Assembly (NCBI GenBank): GCA_011032825.1
Contig: JAADJZ010000001.1
Coordinates: 248,001-312,000 of the forward strand
Origin: Massariosphaeria phaeospora
Taxonomy: Eukaryota; Ascomycota; Dothideomycetes; Pleosporales
DNA: 64,000 bases
Reading direction: 5' to 3'
Under the pieces are notes generated by a model. That model was not told the DNA's origin. It was given only the letters and a program-made list of their open reading frames with translations, and made no database searches. The translations under genes were made by a program, and so were the position numbers. Shown here piece after piece: positions 23,041-35,454 of the stretch (positions are counted from its first letter, which is position 1; the number at the start of each line of letters is the position of its first letter).

Positions 23041-24225
23041 ACGTAAGTTAGTGCTGCTAAGCTTTTTTAGACAAAGTAATAAGTTAGCTAAAGTAATAGT
23101 AAAATACGTTAATTGTTTTGTTAGTAAAAAAAGCGCGTTACTTAAGCGTTGCTTACTAGCTTTGTAGCTATCTAAAATACAAAATTTTGTATTATTTCTT
23201 TTATAAAAAGCAGCTTTTTTTTTGTAAAGTTTTTAATATAGTTTACAAGTTTTATTTTTTGTTGTAAACTAAGCTTTTTGCGTACTTTAACGGCTTTAGT
23301 ATTTTCAAAATAGTATAGTTTTATTTACGTTAACTTTATTAGCTATTGCTTAGTATATAAATTTTTTATTTAGTTTAAGTAATTTAATTGCTGCAAGCGC
23401 AGCTTTTATAGCTATTATATTAGTTAAAATGCAACGCGTTAAAGTTATTAGCTTGTTTAGTATTTTAGTATTTTTTAAGCGTTGCGCAACTCTAAGCGCT
23501 GCGCGTACAAGCATAGTACGCTTTTTTGCTACGCGCTTTTTTGCAATTTGCTGCAGCGCTTTTACTTTTTTTGTTATTTTTTTTATATAGTATAGCTGCA
23601 GCTTTAAGCTTGCAATTGTAAGTTTTTTAAAGTTTGTTTTACTTTTTATTGCGCTATTTAACTATTTTGCGCGTATAAGCTTTTTAAACTTTGCAAAATT
23701 TTTATAGTATAGCATTGCTGTAAAACTTCTTGCGCTGCTGCAAGTTAAAAACTTTACTTTTTTTTTATACTTTTGTTTAGTAGTAATTGTAGCGCGCAAG
23801 CTTTTGTTTTTATACTAAAAAAGCTTGTTTTAAACTTATAAAAAGTGTAATGCAGTAGCAACGCATTTGCTTTTAGCTTTTCTTTTTTTTGCAACCGCAG
23901 CGTTTAAATCTTTTTGCAAATTTTTTTAACTATTTTTATTACTTAGCTTTTGTAGTTTTGTATTTTTATTTTTATTAAAAGTAGTAGTGTTAAAGCGTTT
24001 TAGTATAACTTTTGCATTTATTAGCTATACGCTTGTAGCTTAAAAACTTTTTAAAATAAACTTTAGCTTTATTGTACTACCTTACGCTAACTAAAATATT
24101 AAAAAAAAGTTGCTTTTTTTAATACTAATATGCTTTTGCGATTAGTATAGATAGTAGTTAAGTTTTTAAGTATAGTACTTTAAAAGTAGCAAAAATATTA
24201 CTACATTAAATAGCTATAAAGTATA
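23041..24225. other. AT-rich, probably pogo-related debris
   Basis: At 23044-23050 a TA followed by ACGTAA looks like another terminal-repeat start, but no matching right end was found. Minus-strand translation at about 23460-23850 is Lys/Ala/Gln-rich, as in the coiled tails of fungal pogo transposases. Not assignable with confidence. Confidence 0.3.
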
Positions 24226-24658
24226 ACGTACCTTATAGGTTCGCCGAACACACAGGTTCGCCGAACACCTGTTTTTACTAAGGAAAATCAATAATCTAAG
24301 GCTTAATAACTCTAGATCTACTTTATAGAATTCTTTAAAAATTTCACTACTAAGCTGCATCTATATAAACTTTAAGATCCTAAGGCTACTAAGCTCTAGC
24401 CTTAGTATTTAAAAAGCTATTAAAGAAAGCCTAAATTACAGGGATTATTTTAGCGTATTTTTTGTATCTCTAGAATTAGACTAGTTAGAGCTTAGTAATA
24501 TTAGGATTAAAAAGTTGATGTATACAGAAATAACATATTAAATTTTTAAAAAATTCTATTAAGTAGATCTAGAGTTATTAAGCCTTAGATTATTGATTTT
24601 CTTTAGTAAAAACAAGTGTTCGGCGAACCTGTGTGTCCGGCGAACCCATAAAGTACGT
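24226..24658. mobile_element. 433-bp foldback MITE (core GCCGAACAC), TA target
   Basis: TA at 24224-24225 and 24659-24660. Ends start ACGTACCTTATAGG and carry two tandem GGTTCGCCGAACAC units followed by a CTGTTTTTACTAAGG-type block, repeated inverted at the right end. Sister copy at 38814-39247. Confidence 0.85.
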
Positions 24659-26286
24659 TAAATTAAATAAAAAAAAAAATAACAAAAAATATCTTTTTAG
24701 CGTTGTAGTAGTTAATAAACTTGCGCGTAATGTAACTGCTATAGCTATTAACAATAAAAAACGCTATTGCTAACGCGCTTTTGTTGTAGTATAGCGCTTA
24801 AATAACTGCTTAAGCTATGCTAATTTAATATTGTTATTTGTTTATTTTAAAGTTAAGTTAGTAACAAAAACTTTGTGTTTTTTAGCTTTAATAGAGTTAA
24901 CCTAGCTTAATTGCAACCTAGCTTTTTTTTTGTAAATAAAAGCAAGTAGTAGTAAACTTCTATTGCTACAAACGCAAGCTAAAAGCGTAATTTATTTTCT
25001 ATTACTATCTTGTATAGCCGCTGTACGCAGTTTTGCTAGCTAAATTGCTTTAAAAAAACGCGTTTAGTGCGTGTAGTTATGCTAACAAAAAAGCTTTTTT
25101 TATTTATATTGTAAGTATTGCTTAGTTTTACATCGTACTTTTGCATTTTTTTATAAAGTAGTTAAAAGTATAAGTTGTATTTTATATATAAATTAGCTTA
25201 GTAACAATTGTAATTAAGCTTAACGCTTTATTTAACTATAAGCTTATTTATGTGTTAATACAAAAAGCGCGAAACTTACGCATTTAAAGCTTTTTATTTT
25301 GCAACTATACTTGCAAAATTTTGTATTATATTTTGTGTAAGTAGTAAGCTTTGCTTAGTACATTTTTTTATGTATATAACAAGTTTTACTTTTTGCTATA
25401 AGTTAAGTAATTGCTAGTGTTTATAGTACTTTAGTTAAAACTACAATATGCTTTAGTATCTTTGCAACAACGTTGTGCAATTAACGCTAAACTATTTAGC
25501 AACTTAGTAGTACAAGAAAAATGCGCTAGTTTTGCACAAGTTAATTGCTTTAATTGCAGCGTTAATTAAGTATGTATTCGTAAAATAACAACGTGTTAAA
25601 GTTAAAATATATTATATATTTTAAAGTTAAAATAGCTTGTGTACTACACTATGTTTGTGCACTTAATACTTGCAATTAGTTAATGCCTACGCAATATTAA
25701 AATACTAAAACTTTAATACGCAATAACTTTATAGCTATGCTACTTATTAATAAAGCGCTTGCAGCTTTAAAGTTGCTAAATTTTAGCAAATTTTTTTAGT
25801 ATATAGAAATTGTAGCAAAATATAGCTATAATCTACGTACGCTTGCTTAAAAGCACTAAAGCATTACAAAGCTACAAAACGTTAAAATACAATAGCAACG
25901 CAACTTTACTTTATACAAAAAGTTAAAGCTTGTAAAATATATAAAAAAACTTTTAGCGCGTTACTACTTGCTACTTACTAAAAACATAGTTTAAAATTTT
26001 GCTTTTTATATAGCTAAACAATAGGTTTTTAAAACCTAAGTTACGCGCTTTATTAACTAAAACAACGTTTATTTTATATTAAAATAAGCAACTAAAATAA
26101 ACTAAAAATGCTACGTAGCTAAGTTTGCAAGTAAGTACAAGCTATATTTTAACTTGCTACAGCGTAAAATTAAAAAGTATTATGTTAACGCTTAGCATAC
26201 GTATAATATAAATAAAAAAAGCTTTATAATTAGTATTACAAGCAAGTTAAAACAAGTGTTTAATAAAGCAATATAAAAAGCAAAAA
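24659..26286. other. AT-rich mutated DNA, no identity
   Basis: 1.6 kb with stops in every frame and the same mutated-repeat texture. I could not recognise a family or a second copy in the window. Confidence 0.35.
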
Positions 26287-26505
26287 ATAGGCTAGTAAAT
26301 AAATAAAAGTTAAGTTAAAGTTAAGTTAGCTTACGTTAGATTTTAACTTAACTTTAGCTTTAACTTACGCTAGTTACTAAGCAGCTTAAGTTAAAGTTAA
26401 GTTAAAATAGTTAAAGCTTAAAGTTATAGTTAAGTTTTACATAATATTACAACTTATATTAATATTAAGTTTTTTATATAACGTAATTTACTACTAAGCA
26501 GCGCA
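26287..26505 (-). mobile_element. Partial, reversed copy of the TTAAGTT-rich MITE
   Basis: Reverse-complement match to about 7250-7465, starting with GGCTAGTAAATAAATAAAAG and keeping the order of blocks through a TTACTAAGCAGCTTA block and TACATAATATT. It differs by many transitions; the counterpart near 7400 is far less mutated. Confidence 0.55.
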
Positions 26506-26745
26506 CTTTACTAAGCAACGTATTCTACTAAAATTGTACTAAAAGCACTAGTACTATTACAATGCAACTACTACTATCTACTATATTAACTAGTAATAAA
26601 GCTAAAATAACTATTGCTACTTAAGCTACGAGATTTAACGCGTTTTTTTTTGTAACAAGCTGCTGCGCAAGCTTGTTTAGTGCTTAAAAAAACTTTTAAC
26701 TATTAAAACTATAAACAACGCTTACAACGCAATTGTAAACTTAAC
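26506..26745. other. AT-rich spacer between MITE copies
   Basis: Contains a short plus-strand stretch near 26640-26745 resembling the zinc-knuckle-proximal part of pogo (short Leu/Lys-rich). Too little to call. Confidence 0.25.
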
Positions 26746-27074
26746 TACGCTAGCAAATAAGTAAAAAGTACTTATTGTTAAGTATAAGTTAAGTTAGAGT
26801 CGCATAAACTTAAAGTTAAAGTTAAGTTAAAGAAATTAAAGCGTAGGTTAAAGTTAAGTTATAAGTACTACTTTTAGGTTAATAAACTTATTATAACTAG
26901 CTATTATAATTATAAAAAAAATACATATATTAAAATATAGAATTGTAGAAGTCTATGCTAACTTAACTTTAACTTACGCTATTTAGTTTTAGCGTAAGTA
27001 TAAGTTAAGTTAGTACTAGAGTTTTACGTAAGCTAACTTAACTTTAACTTAACTTATACTTATTTACTACTTTA
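26746..27074. mobile_element. ~330-bp TTAAGTT-rich MITE
   Basis: Ends are inverted around AAATAAGTA; the interior has repeated AAGTTAAGTT/AACTTAACTT. Flanks AACTTAACT (left) and AGCTTAACT (right) match in 8 of 9 positions, a likely degraded 9-bp duplication. The left half matches 7074-7200. Confidence 0.5.
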
Positions 27075-27129
27075 AGCTTAACTACAAGAATTTTACGCTA
27101 CTTAAAAAAACGCGATAGTAAAGCGTATA

Positions 27130-27553
27130 ACGTACTTTACGAGTTCGCTGCCTACACGGGTTCGCTGCCTACCGAATTTTACTAAGGAAAATCAATAATC
27201 TAGAGCTTAATAACTCTTAACCTACTTCATAAAATTCTCTAAAAATTTAATTTATTATTTCTGTATATATAAACTTTCTAGTTCTAAGATTACTAAGCTC
27301 TAGCTAGTCTAGAAGAGTAGATAGCTTAGAGCGCACGGACAATTTAAGCTTTTCTTTAATAACTTTCTAAATACTAAAGTTGTAGCTTAGTAATCTAGGA
27401 ATCTAAAAGTTTATATAGATGCAGCTTAGTAGTAAAAAATTTAGAGAATTTTATTAAGTAAGTTAAGAGTTATTAAGCTCTAGATTATTGATTTTCCTTA
27501 GTAAAATTCGGTAAGCAGCGAATTCGTGTAAGCAGCGAACTCGTAAAGTACGT
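27130..27553. mobile_element. 424-bp foldback MITE (core GCTGCCTAC), TA target
   Basis: TA at 27128-27129 and 27554-27555; terminal pairs of TTCGCTGCCTAC units, same family and interior as 14876-15289. It lies at the truncated left edge of MULE copy 1. Confidence 0.85.
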
Positions 27554-27555
27554 TA

Positions 27556-30288
27556 CACGTAGTAAAAAGTAGTTAACTAAATCAACGTAATTTTACGCCT
27601 TTACGAGTACTTAGTTAGCATTAAATTAAGTAAGCTTTTTAAAAAAAATAAGCTTGTATAGCTTTAGTGCGCTAAAGAGCGTAAGTTTAAAAGCGTAGCT
27701 ATAAGTAGCTAAGCTGCTAGCTTTCGTATAAGTAAGTGTAAATAAAAAGCTATGCTTTGGCTATTTAGTAGTAGTAAGTAGAATTTTATAGTAGTTAATT
27801 TTAATTACAATTACGAGCTTAGCTATACTAAATTAGCGCTGCTTTAGATAAGAAAAATAGATAGTACAACAAAAAGTATTATATAGCACAGTTACTAGTT
27901 ACGCTGCTTATTACGAACTATACTATCGAAACTTATTAGATTAAGCGTTAAAATTAACTTGCGAGATATACACAACGAACGCTACTAACTAACTTTTGCT
28001 TAGCTTAATAAAAAGTTTAAAATAAAAGCTTTTATTAATTTGCTTGTAGCTAGAAACTTTGCGAAAAGCAAGTACTACGCAAAGCACCTATACAACAAGA
28101 AAAACTACTTAAAATTCGTGTTTTTCGCTTACCTACTCTTACGCTAACTTTAAAAAAAAAACTTTAACGTTCTGTTACTTAACGCTACGTACAAAACAAA
28201 CTAGTTTAATATGCTACTATTGCATATAAACAAAATTACTAGCGTTAGTACTACGTTTAACGTAGCGTATTGCTTTTTTAATAGCAAGTTAAAAGATAAC
28301 TACAGCTTAGCAATAGAAGTGCTTAAGCGCTACGCTAATAACGTAAAAGTATCTCTACTTTATTTTGTTACTAACAATAATAGCGAGTTGAAAGCTGCTT
28401 TGTACTAAAACTTTTTTTAGGTTCTACTACGGCTTTGCATCTAGCATATTAACAAGAACGTTAAAGCTTAAGCAATTAAAGCGTAGAATATACGCTAAGC
28501 CTATGAAAAAAAGAAAAAAAAGAAAATCAAAGCTGCTAGACTAGGTTTTATAAGTTGGTAGTACATTTTTATTAACGCTTTTACTACTAAAGAGTTTGAG
28601 CTTTGTTGCTAGTTTATTTGAAATAACTACAAGAAGTTTTCAAAACTACTAAAGTACTTTAGCAAGTACTAGCTACTATTCTAAAATAAGTAAGCGAAGT
28701 GCTACTATAGGTTTCTACTTAACTTTAGTACTAAGTAAAGTTTACTATTAATTTCTATAGCTAAATTCGTAGCGAAGTTAGCTAAGCTTACTACTAGCTA
28801 ACTGCGTATAGAGCAACTTCTCAAAGCAAAAGCTTTTATTATTATATTAAGAAAAGTTTCGTGTTAGCTAAAAGTTACTTCTAGAATGTAGTACTATTAG
28901 TAAACCTCTACGTTAAGAACTAAGTAAATACGTACAAAACTAAAATAAGCTAAGCTTATAGCAAAGTACCTAACTTAGTTGGTAAAGTTCTAAAGTTTCA
29001 ACTGCTTTTTTAGCGAATTATACTTTCTACTTTACAATTACTAAATAAGCAACTTAAGCTATTAAAGACTAATAACTACGGCAGTGCTTATTTAGGTACG
29101 TTTACTAAAACGTATAAGTTGCTTTGCAAACACTAGCTTTACTATATTATTAACTTTAGCAACGGCAAGATTCTAGTAAACGAGATTTACAATTACTAGC
29201 GATTATACTCTTTACGAAGTAGCTACCTAAAGCTTTTATTTTACCTAAAGAATCTTGCTTAAGTTAAAAGCAAAAAGCGCTTTAAAAAAGCTACTGCGCA
29301 AATAATTTCTACTAGCCTAGTTACCTAAAAAGCTCGTAACCTTTTACTATTTAAAATAGTTCGAGCTACTTAAGTGCTTTCTGCAAGTGCAAAGTTATTT
29401 TAGCTAGCTAACACCTAGCGCACTACTTTTCTAGTTTAAAGTAGTTAAGCTAGCTGCTTAGCAGTTACTCAAACGACAATAGCTACTTTTTCTTCGCTAA
29501 CTTCGCTAGTAACGCGCTTTAAGTTAAATAGTTTTAAGTATAAAGTAGCACTAGCGCTAAGCTACAAAGTAAATAAGCTAATAAACGTTAACTAGTTTAA
29601 GCAAGCGAACAAGTAGGTTGTAGCGCAAAATAAAGCGCTTAAAAGAGCAAATAGTACCTAGCAGAACTAATTTCGCTCTAAAAAACAAAAGAAACTTTTA
29701 GAAGCAAAGAATAAGTAGCCGTAGCAACAAAAGCGAAGTAGCGAGCCTAGCGAGCGTAGGCGTAGTAATAAAACATAACTTTTAACTTAGCGTTTATGCG
29801 TAGCGTAGGCTTGCTCTAGCGTTACCTATATAAAAGCGCTAAATCGCTAAACTATTAGCATACAAATAGCTAACTACTTCGCTATTAAAAAAGTTCTAAA
29901 TTTAAACTATTAACTTACTAAAACTGTACTTACTTAAGTTTTTAACTGCGCGCTTTTGCGTAGCGTTGTTGTTAAGTAGTATTAGTTTAAAAGTGCTAGA
30001 AGTTCGCTGCAAACGTATTGCCTACGACTGCTAAATGCGCTAGTTAAAGCAATAATTTCTAAGTGCAAAGCTTTAGTTCGCGATGCCTAGCATTTAACGC
30101 AGCTAAAGCGAAATTAAACAATTAATTTTTGTACAACGTTAGCAATTAGCGCTTTATAGCTCTACTAGCGTTTTGTTATTCTAGTTACTACAATTACGTA
30201 ACCGCGTTTTTTGACTTTTTAAGCGTGTTTTTGAGAATAATGCTAGGTAGTGTTCGAATAGCCAAAGTAGTATTCAATTAGAAGCTGC
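27556..30288 (+). mobile_element. MULE (Mutator-like) transposon, copy 1, left ~920 bp missing
   Basis: From about 27565 it is collinear with 35430-38090 (copy 2) at high identity. The right terminal repeat (about 30195-30288, ending TTAGAAGCTGC) is present. The left terminal repeat and the following segment found in copy 2 (34504-35425) are absent. The transposase is broken. Copy 1 keeps about 65 bp near 30110-30180 that copy 2 lacks. Confidence 0.75.
27590..29780 (+). pseudogene. MULE transposase remnant, copy 1
   Basis: The longest open piece (28211-28408) reads LLLHINKITSVSTTFNVAYC and onward, the MULE-domain signature (family: PLLHIVGI...NTTFNVAFCFL), with later FVTNNNSELKAAL, the second catalytic Asp region with D to N changes, and LCIWHINKN-like sequence (W now stop) around 28435. 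The upstream part contains an NYNYEPSY block matching the HNHEPS of FAR1/WRKY-type binding domains. Inactive. Confidence 0.7.
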
Positions 30289-32511
30289 TTTAATATACTC
30301 TAAAAAAACGTTTAAGAAATATTAAAAACATGTTAAAAAAGTACTACAGAAAATAAAGTAGTATTAGCTACTACTTTACTTAAAGAAGTGTAAATTTCAC
30401 GTTACAAAAACTAGCTACCTAGAATTTATTATCTCAAAAAAAAGTATGTTTATAAACTCGAAAAAAATCTAGACTATACAAAAGTAGCTAACTTCTAAAA
30501 TAGTAAAAAACGTGTAGTTCTTTCTAAGATTTGCTAACTTCTATTAAAAGTTTATTAAAAATTACTTTAAGACTACGACACTACTTTTAGAAGTTACTAA
30601 GAAAAATAGAAAATTCAAATAAACAAAAGAACAAGAATAGGCGTTTTAAAAACTTAGAAAGAAGTTTATTACAGCACTAATGCTACAAATGCACAACTTA
30701 AAAAAAAACTTAAGTAAAAACCAACGCTTTAGACTACGCATTAGAAGCGATACTTTTACAATAATGCAACAATAAGAAATAAAAACTAGTATTCTACTAT
30801 TCTAGAAAGTTCTTAGAAGTAGAACTTAACTACAATGTTTACAACAAAAAGCTATTAGCAATAATAAACGCTTTTGAACAATAAAAAGCGCAGCTAAAAA
30901 AAGCAAAGCATTAAGTACAAGTGTACTTAAACTACTAAAACTTTACTAACTTTACTACAACTAAAAAATTAAATAAACAACAAGTTAAATAAGCTGAATT
31001 TATAGTAGATTACGACATCAAGATTTACTATCGCAAAAAAACTAACAATAAAGCCGCAAACGCGCTTAGTTGAACATTAGATTTTATAAAAACTAACAAA
31101 CTAGTTACGCACAACTTAATATTACAACAGAACTTAAACAAAACTTTCAAATACAACTAACTACAACTAGCTAAAATAGCTAAAGTTACAAGCATTGAAA
31201 AAGAATGCACTAAAAATAAAGCAAAAACAACTAGCAAAAATAGATAGTTACAAACAATACTTAAGCTATATAGTTTATTTAGAAATTACATGCTTTACAA
31301 GCATATAAATACCTAGAAATTAACGAAATAGTTTAACAAATTTTGAACGAGTACTTAATGCTTTATGTATAAAACATAGTTTAGAAAGTAGTAAGCAACT
31401 ATTTAGATTATTTAAAAAACAAACCTAAAAAACACAAGCTTTATAGATTACTTTAACTACTAGAACTACTCGCACGCTTATAAATTAGCGTTACAATAAA
31501 CTTTATAGTAAAGCTTTTAAAATTGTTAAAACTCAAATTAGCACGGCTATGCAACTCGATCTTGGTAATCGTAGATTAATTAACTAAAGAATTACAATTT
31601 GTACTAATAGAAAAGTTAATTACAGTAGAAAAAATAGCTTACGAAGTTACAAAAACACTTGTTGCTAATTACAAATTGCTAGAACAGTTTATTACTAATA
31701 AAAACAAGCTGTTTACATTAAAGTTTTGAAATACGTTTCTAGCCTAATTAGAAGTTGCAAAGAAGCTATTAACTAGCTTTTACTTGCAAACAAACGGCTA
31801 GATAGAATAAACAAACTAAATGCTAGAATAGTACCTACGAATGTATACTAACAAGCTGCAAAACAACTAAGTTAAACTTCTACTAACAGCACAACTAGTT
31901 TACAATAGCACAAAGTTTACAATAATAAAACACTCGCTATACTACGCAAACTATAGATATAAGCTAGTAGCTTATTAAAATTTAAAAAATATTAAAAGCA
32001 TTTCGCTAGCAGTAGACAACAAGGCTTTCAAAATGCAAAAATTACACAACAAATTAAGCTAACGAATTGCTTAAAGAAACTTTACAACAACTAAGTTAGC
32101 AAATAAAAAAAAGCTTAAGAAACTAACTGTTAAATAAAGGAATAGAGTTTTTTTTTTACGAAAAAATTTGAAAACTAAACAACTATGCAACAAATTAAAC
32201 AACTTTTAGATAAAACCGTTTAAAATTCTAAAAGTTAAAAAACTTGTATTATTTAAACTATAGCTACTTACAAGTATGCGCATACATTTAGTTTTTTATA
32301 AATTACTTTTTAAACTAGCACTACTAAACGCCGAAGTAGCAACTAATATCAAACTCGAGAACGAGAAATACGAAGTCGAAGAAATTAAAAACCTACAAAA
32401 GTTCAAACGTTAGTAGAAGTACTTAGTTAAATAGTAAAAATAGCTAAAAAGCTAGAATACATAGAAACTAATACGGAATTTTACAAACTGCAAAGAATTA
32501 ATGCAAGCATA
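30289..32511 (+). mobile_element. Second plus-strand gypsy chromovirus, 5'-truncated
   Basis: Begins abruptly beside the MULE right end, inside RT. It reads YSKTFKKYKKHVKKVLQKL (RT connection), RNase H-like sequence, a KNKPKKHKLYRLL block (integrase zinc-finger side), SILVIVDLTKEL-like core, TSFYLQTNG (family AYHPQTDGQ), LRMYTNKLQNN, LVYNSTKFT, then MRIHLVFYKLL and KYEVEEIKNLQKF with WKYLVKW-like residues (chromodomain). It is interrupted at TA 32510-32511 by a pogo element; the reading resumes for a few codons at 34376. Confidence 0.75.
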
Positions 32512-34375
32512 ATGTACTTTACGGGTTCGTGCATTACACAAGTTCGTGCATTACTTTTGCCAAGCTTCTACTAAAGCTACTCTATTCTAGCGCAAAATAG
32601 CTTACTTTAGCTTTGTGTAGAGTAATATAACACGAGATATTATTTAGAGTTTACTTTTACTACTTGCTTACACGTACGCGCGTTGTGCTTAGCCTAATAA
32701 CACTGTTTACACTATTTTTAAAATAGTTTACCTACTTTAGCGCGCACTTGCGTCTTTAGCTTTTTTTTATTACTACGCGCTTTAAACTCTTTTAGAGCAG
32801 TTAGACGAGCTTTATTTTCAACTGTCAAAGTTTTTTCTGCTTAAACCTGCTTTCTTTTATGCGATTTACGTCGCGTAGCAGTTTTATTTGCTATTTTTAG
32901 TTTAGCTATCTTTCGTTGCGCTAACACTAGCTTGTGCGCGATAATAGCTGCTTTTTTTAAAACTTTTTTAAAGGCTTTTACTATAAACGTTAGTAAGCTA
33001 TTTATATACTTTTAAATTTTTGCTTTTACAAGCGTTAATTGCGACTCTAGTTTAAAAGTATTGCTTAGAGTTTGCAACTGCTAAGACTCGTTGTTAATAA
33101 GCAGTAGTAGTAATAGAGTACGTAGCCAAACGTTAAAAGCTGTTATAACTTGTTCTAGGTTAAATAGAACTAATCTAGCGCTTTAAAACTTTTCTTGGAT
33201 ATTACTAAAAGTAATTGCTGCATTATAGGCGCGTATAAAGCATAGTAGAAACTTAAGTTTTGTAATGTAAGTAATTTAGTTGCGCATAAAATTTTTAGCT
33301 TAGCGCTCGTACGCTTTTTTTAAAAAAGCAAAACAACCTACATTAAGAAGCTGCAGAAAGTGCGATAAGTGCAAAAGCATGCAAATAGTAATAATTTTGT
33401 TTTTCTTGTAGTATTGCTAGAATGCAAGCGAGTTATAGCTTTTATAGCTGTCAATTGCAAGTAGTTAGTAGCTGCTAACTACTTTTTTCTTTGTATGCTT
33501 ATTAAAGTGCTTTAACTACTGCAAGCTAAGTTTATTTATTGTCTAGCCGTTTTTAGAAACTGCAATAACCTAGTTTTAAAGCAGATTTTTTTCTTTGTAC
33601 TAAGCAAAGAGGTAATAGCAGCCCTTAAAAATAATAAAAAGTAAAATAGCTTACTTTGTTGCGTTAATGCTTTAGATAACTGTTGTTTATTTTTTATTAC
33701 TTTGCTGTATTGCCTTTAGCCGTTTTTGTTTCTCTAAAGCTATAACAACTGCTTTAGTTGTTATCTAGCTTATTATAAAGCTTGTTTTGTTAAAGTTGTA
33801 CGTATTTTTATTCTAGATGCCGTACTTGGCTTTAATGTTAGCTACTAGGCTAAACTAGCTTTAGGTAACTTTTAAGTTCTCGCAAAGCGCTTTTTTATAA
33901 TTGTACTTGCGATTGAACTTTATTGTAAACTTAGAGCAGTGCTTAACTTACGTACTAAGCTAGTTTAAGCTAACCTAGCCTAGATTGCGCTTTGCGCGCA
34001 AGAAATTAGCTATATTAGCTACAGCTGCGAGCTTAAAAGAAAATTCGCGCGTAATAAGCTTAAGTATATACTCAACAACTACGCTTTTCTTAGTTTTTGT
34101 TAAATTTATTAATTTAGGCTTGTAATTTACTTGTAAAGGCCGTTTAGCGCGTTGATTACTTAGTGTTGCTTAAAAGATGTTATAGATAGCTGCAGCGCGT
34201 TGCAAAAAAAGTATTGCATTTTGTTTAAAAGCTTAAAGAGTAGTTTGTATTTAACGTTTATTAGAAAGCTTTATTTAGTGTTGTTGTAGAAGCATTGTGT
34301 ACATAGGTAGAGTTAGTAGAAGCTTAGCAAAAGTGTTCGGCGAACTCGTATGTCCGGCGAGCTCGTAAAGTACGT
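32512..34375 (-). mobile_element. 1864-bp pogo-type transposon with both ends
   Basis: TA at 32510-32511 and 34376-34377. The left end begins ATGTACTTTACGGG and the right end is the inverted ACGTACTTTACGAG. Minus-strand broken frames near 34270-33800 give a pogo N-terminus: AAAIYNIF-ATLSNQRAKRPL (Psq-type helix-turn-helix), a VVVEYILKLD block, then YNYKKALRELKS and a YVQL-QNKL remnant of YNFDETGF. Homologous to 12580-14146. The subterminal motifs at its two ends differ (GTGCATTAC left, GCCGAACAC right). Confidence 0.75.
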
Positions 34376-34494
34376 TAACAAATATTAGCTTAGCATAGCT
34401 TAAACAAGTTTTTAATTGCAAAACAAAAGCAAAAACTTGCTTAAGCTAGCGCTTATTTATTTTTAACAGCTATAGCTCGTACGTAACAAGTAGT
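34376..34494. other. Gypsy remainder between pogo and MULE
   Basis: Continues the interrupted gypsy tail, then AT-rich sequence up to the 9-bp MULE target duplication. Confidence 0.35.
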
Positions 34495-34503
34495 TTTATT
34501 AAC

Positions 34504-34600
34504 GGCAGCTTCTAATCGAATACTACTTTGGCTATTCGAACACTACCTAGCATTATTCTCAAAAACACGCTCGAAAAGTCAAAAAACGCAGTTACGTAAT
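34504..34600 (+). repeat. Left terminal inverted repeat of MULE copy 2
   Basis: Inverted match to 37995-38090, with scattered transitions. About 95 bp, the usual MULE length class. Confidence 0.8.
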
Positions 34601-35454
34601 TGGGCGAAAGTTGAGCTAGCAGAAACTAGCCTGTAACTAAAACTCAAAGTTGCGACGCTAACTCGCGTAGAAAAGTTGCTAAGGCAACTAAGCTAAACTT
34701 AAATAAGCAATAACAGCTGTGTTAACAGCTGTTAGATTAGTTGATTTCTACTTGCGCTAAGCCTAAACAGGCAACTAACAAGTGTTAAAATCGGCTAAAA
34801 TCGAGATTTGCGGGCAGCAAATCGGCGGCCGCTAATTAGGCCGCGAAAACGTGATATCGAGCAAAAGCAGAACATTTGACGCTGCGTAGCAACACTAGCG
34901 CTGCATTTTATATGCTGCTAGCTGCTTTTGGCAGAAACTAGATTAGAAAGCGCAGCAGGTAAGCGCTAGTTAGCGCTAGACTCGCGCTAGCTAGCGCTAG
35001 ACACTTGGCGATAAACACCGAACTCGCGCAATAAGCTGCAAATTGCGATTAGTTGTGAAATAATATTGCAACGCGCTGCAACAATTTCTCTAGAAGTTGG
35101 ATAATACTAAACTTAGCGAGCATATTCGATTGCCGTGATTGCTAAGTGTTTTGGACAACTGCTCGTAAAGCTGCACTAGGTGCAAGTATTGCAAAGCTAG
35201 CAAATGCGTTAGCGCGCCGCAAATTGGCAGCTGCGCTAGTTAGGCGCTAGTTTTGCTAAAACCGTAGTGCAACGCTAGTAGCTTTACCTAGAGCTCGTTC
35301 AAATGCGCCTGCTTCGCTGTTATTTCTACTTAGTTGATTTTTATTTTCTCTACCCGCGATGGACTTTCTTTTTGTGCTAAAACAAGATTTTATTTTTTTA
35401 TAGTACTTAGTATACACGTATCGAAAGGCAGTTAACTAAATCAACGTAATTTTA

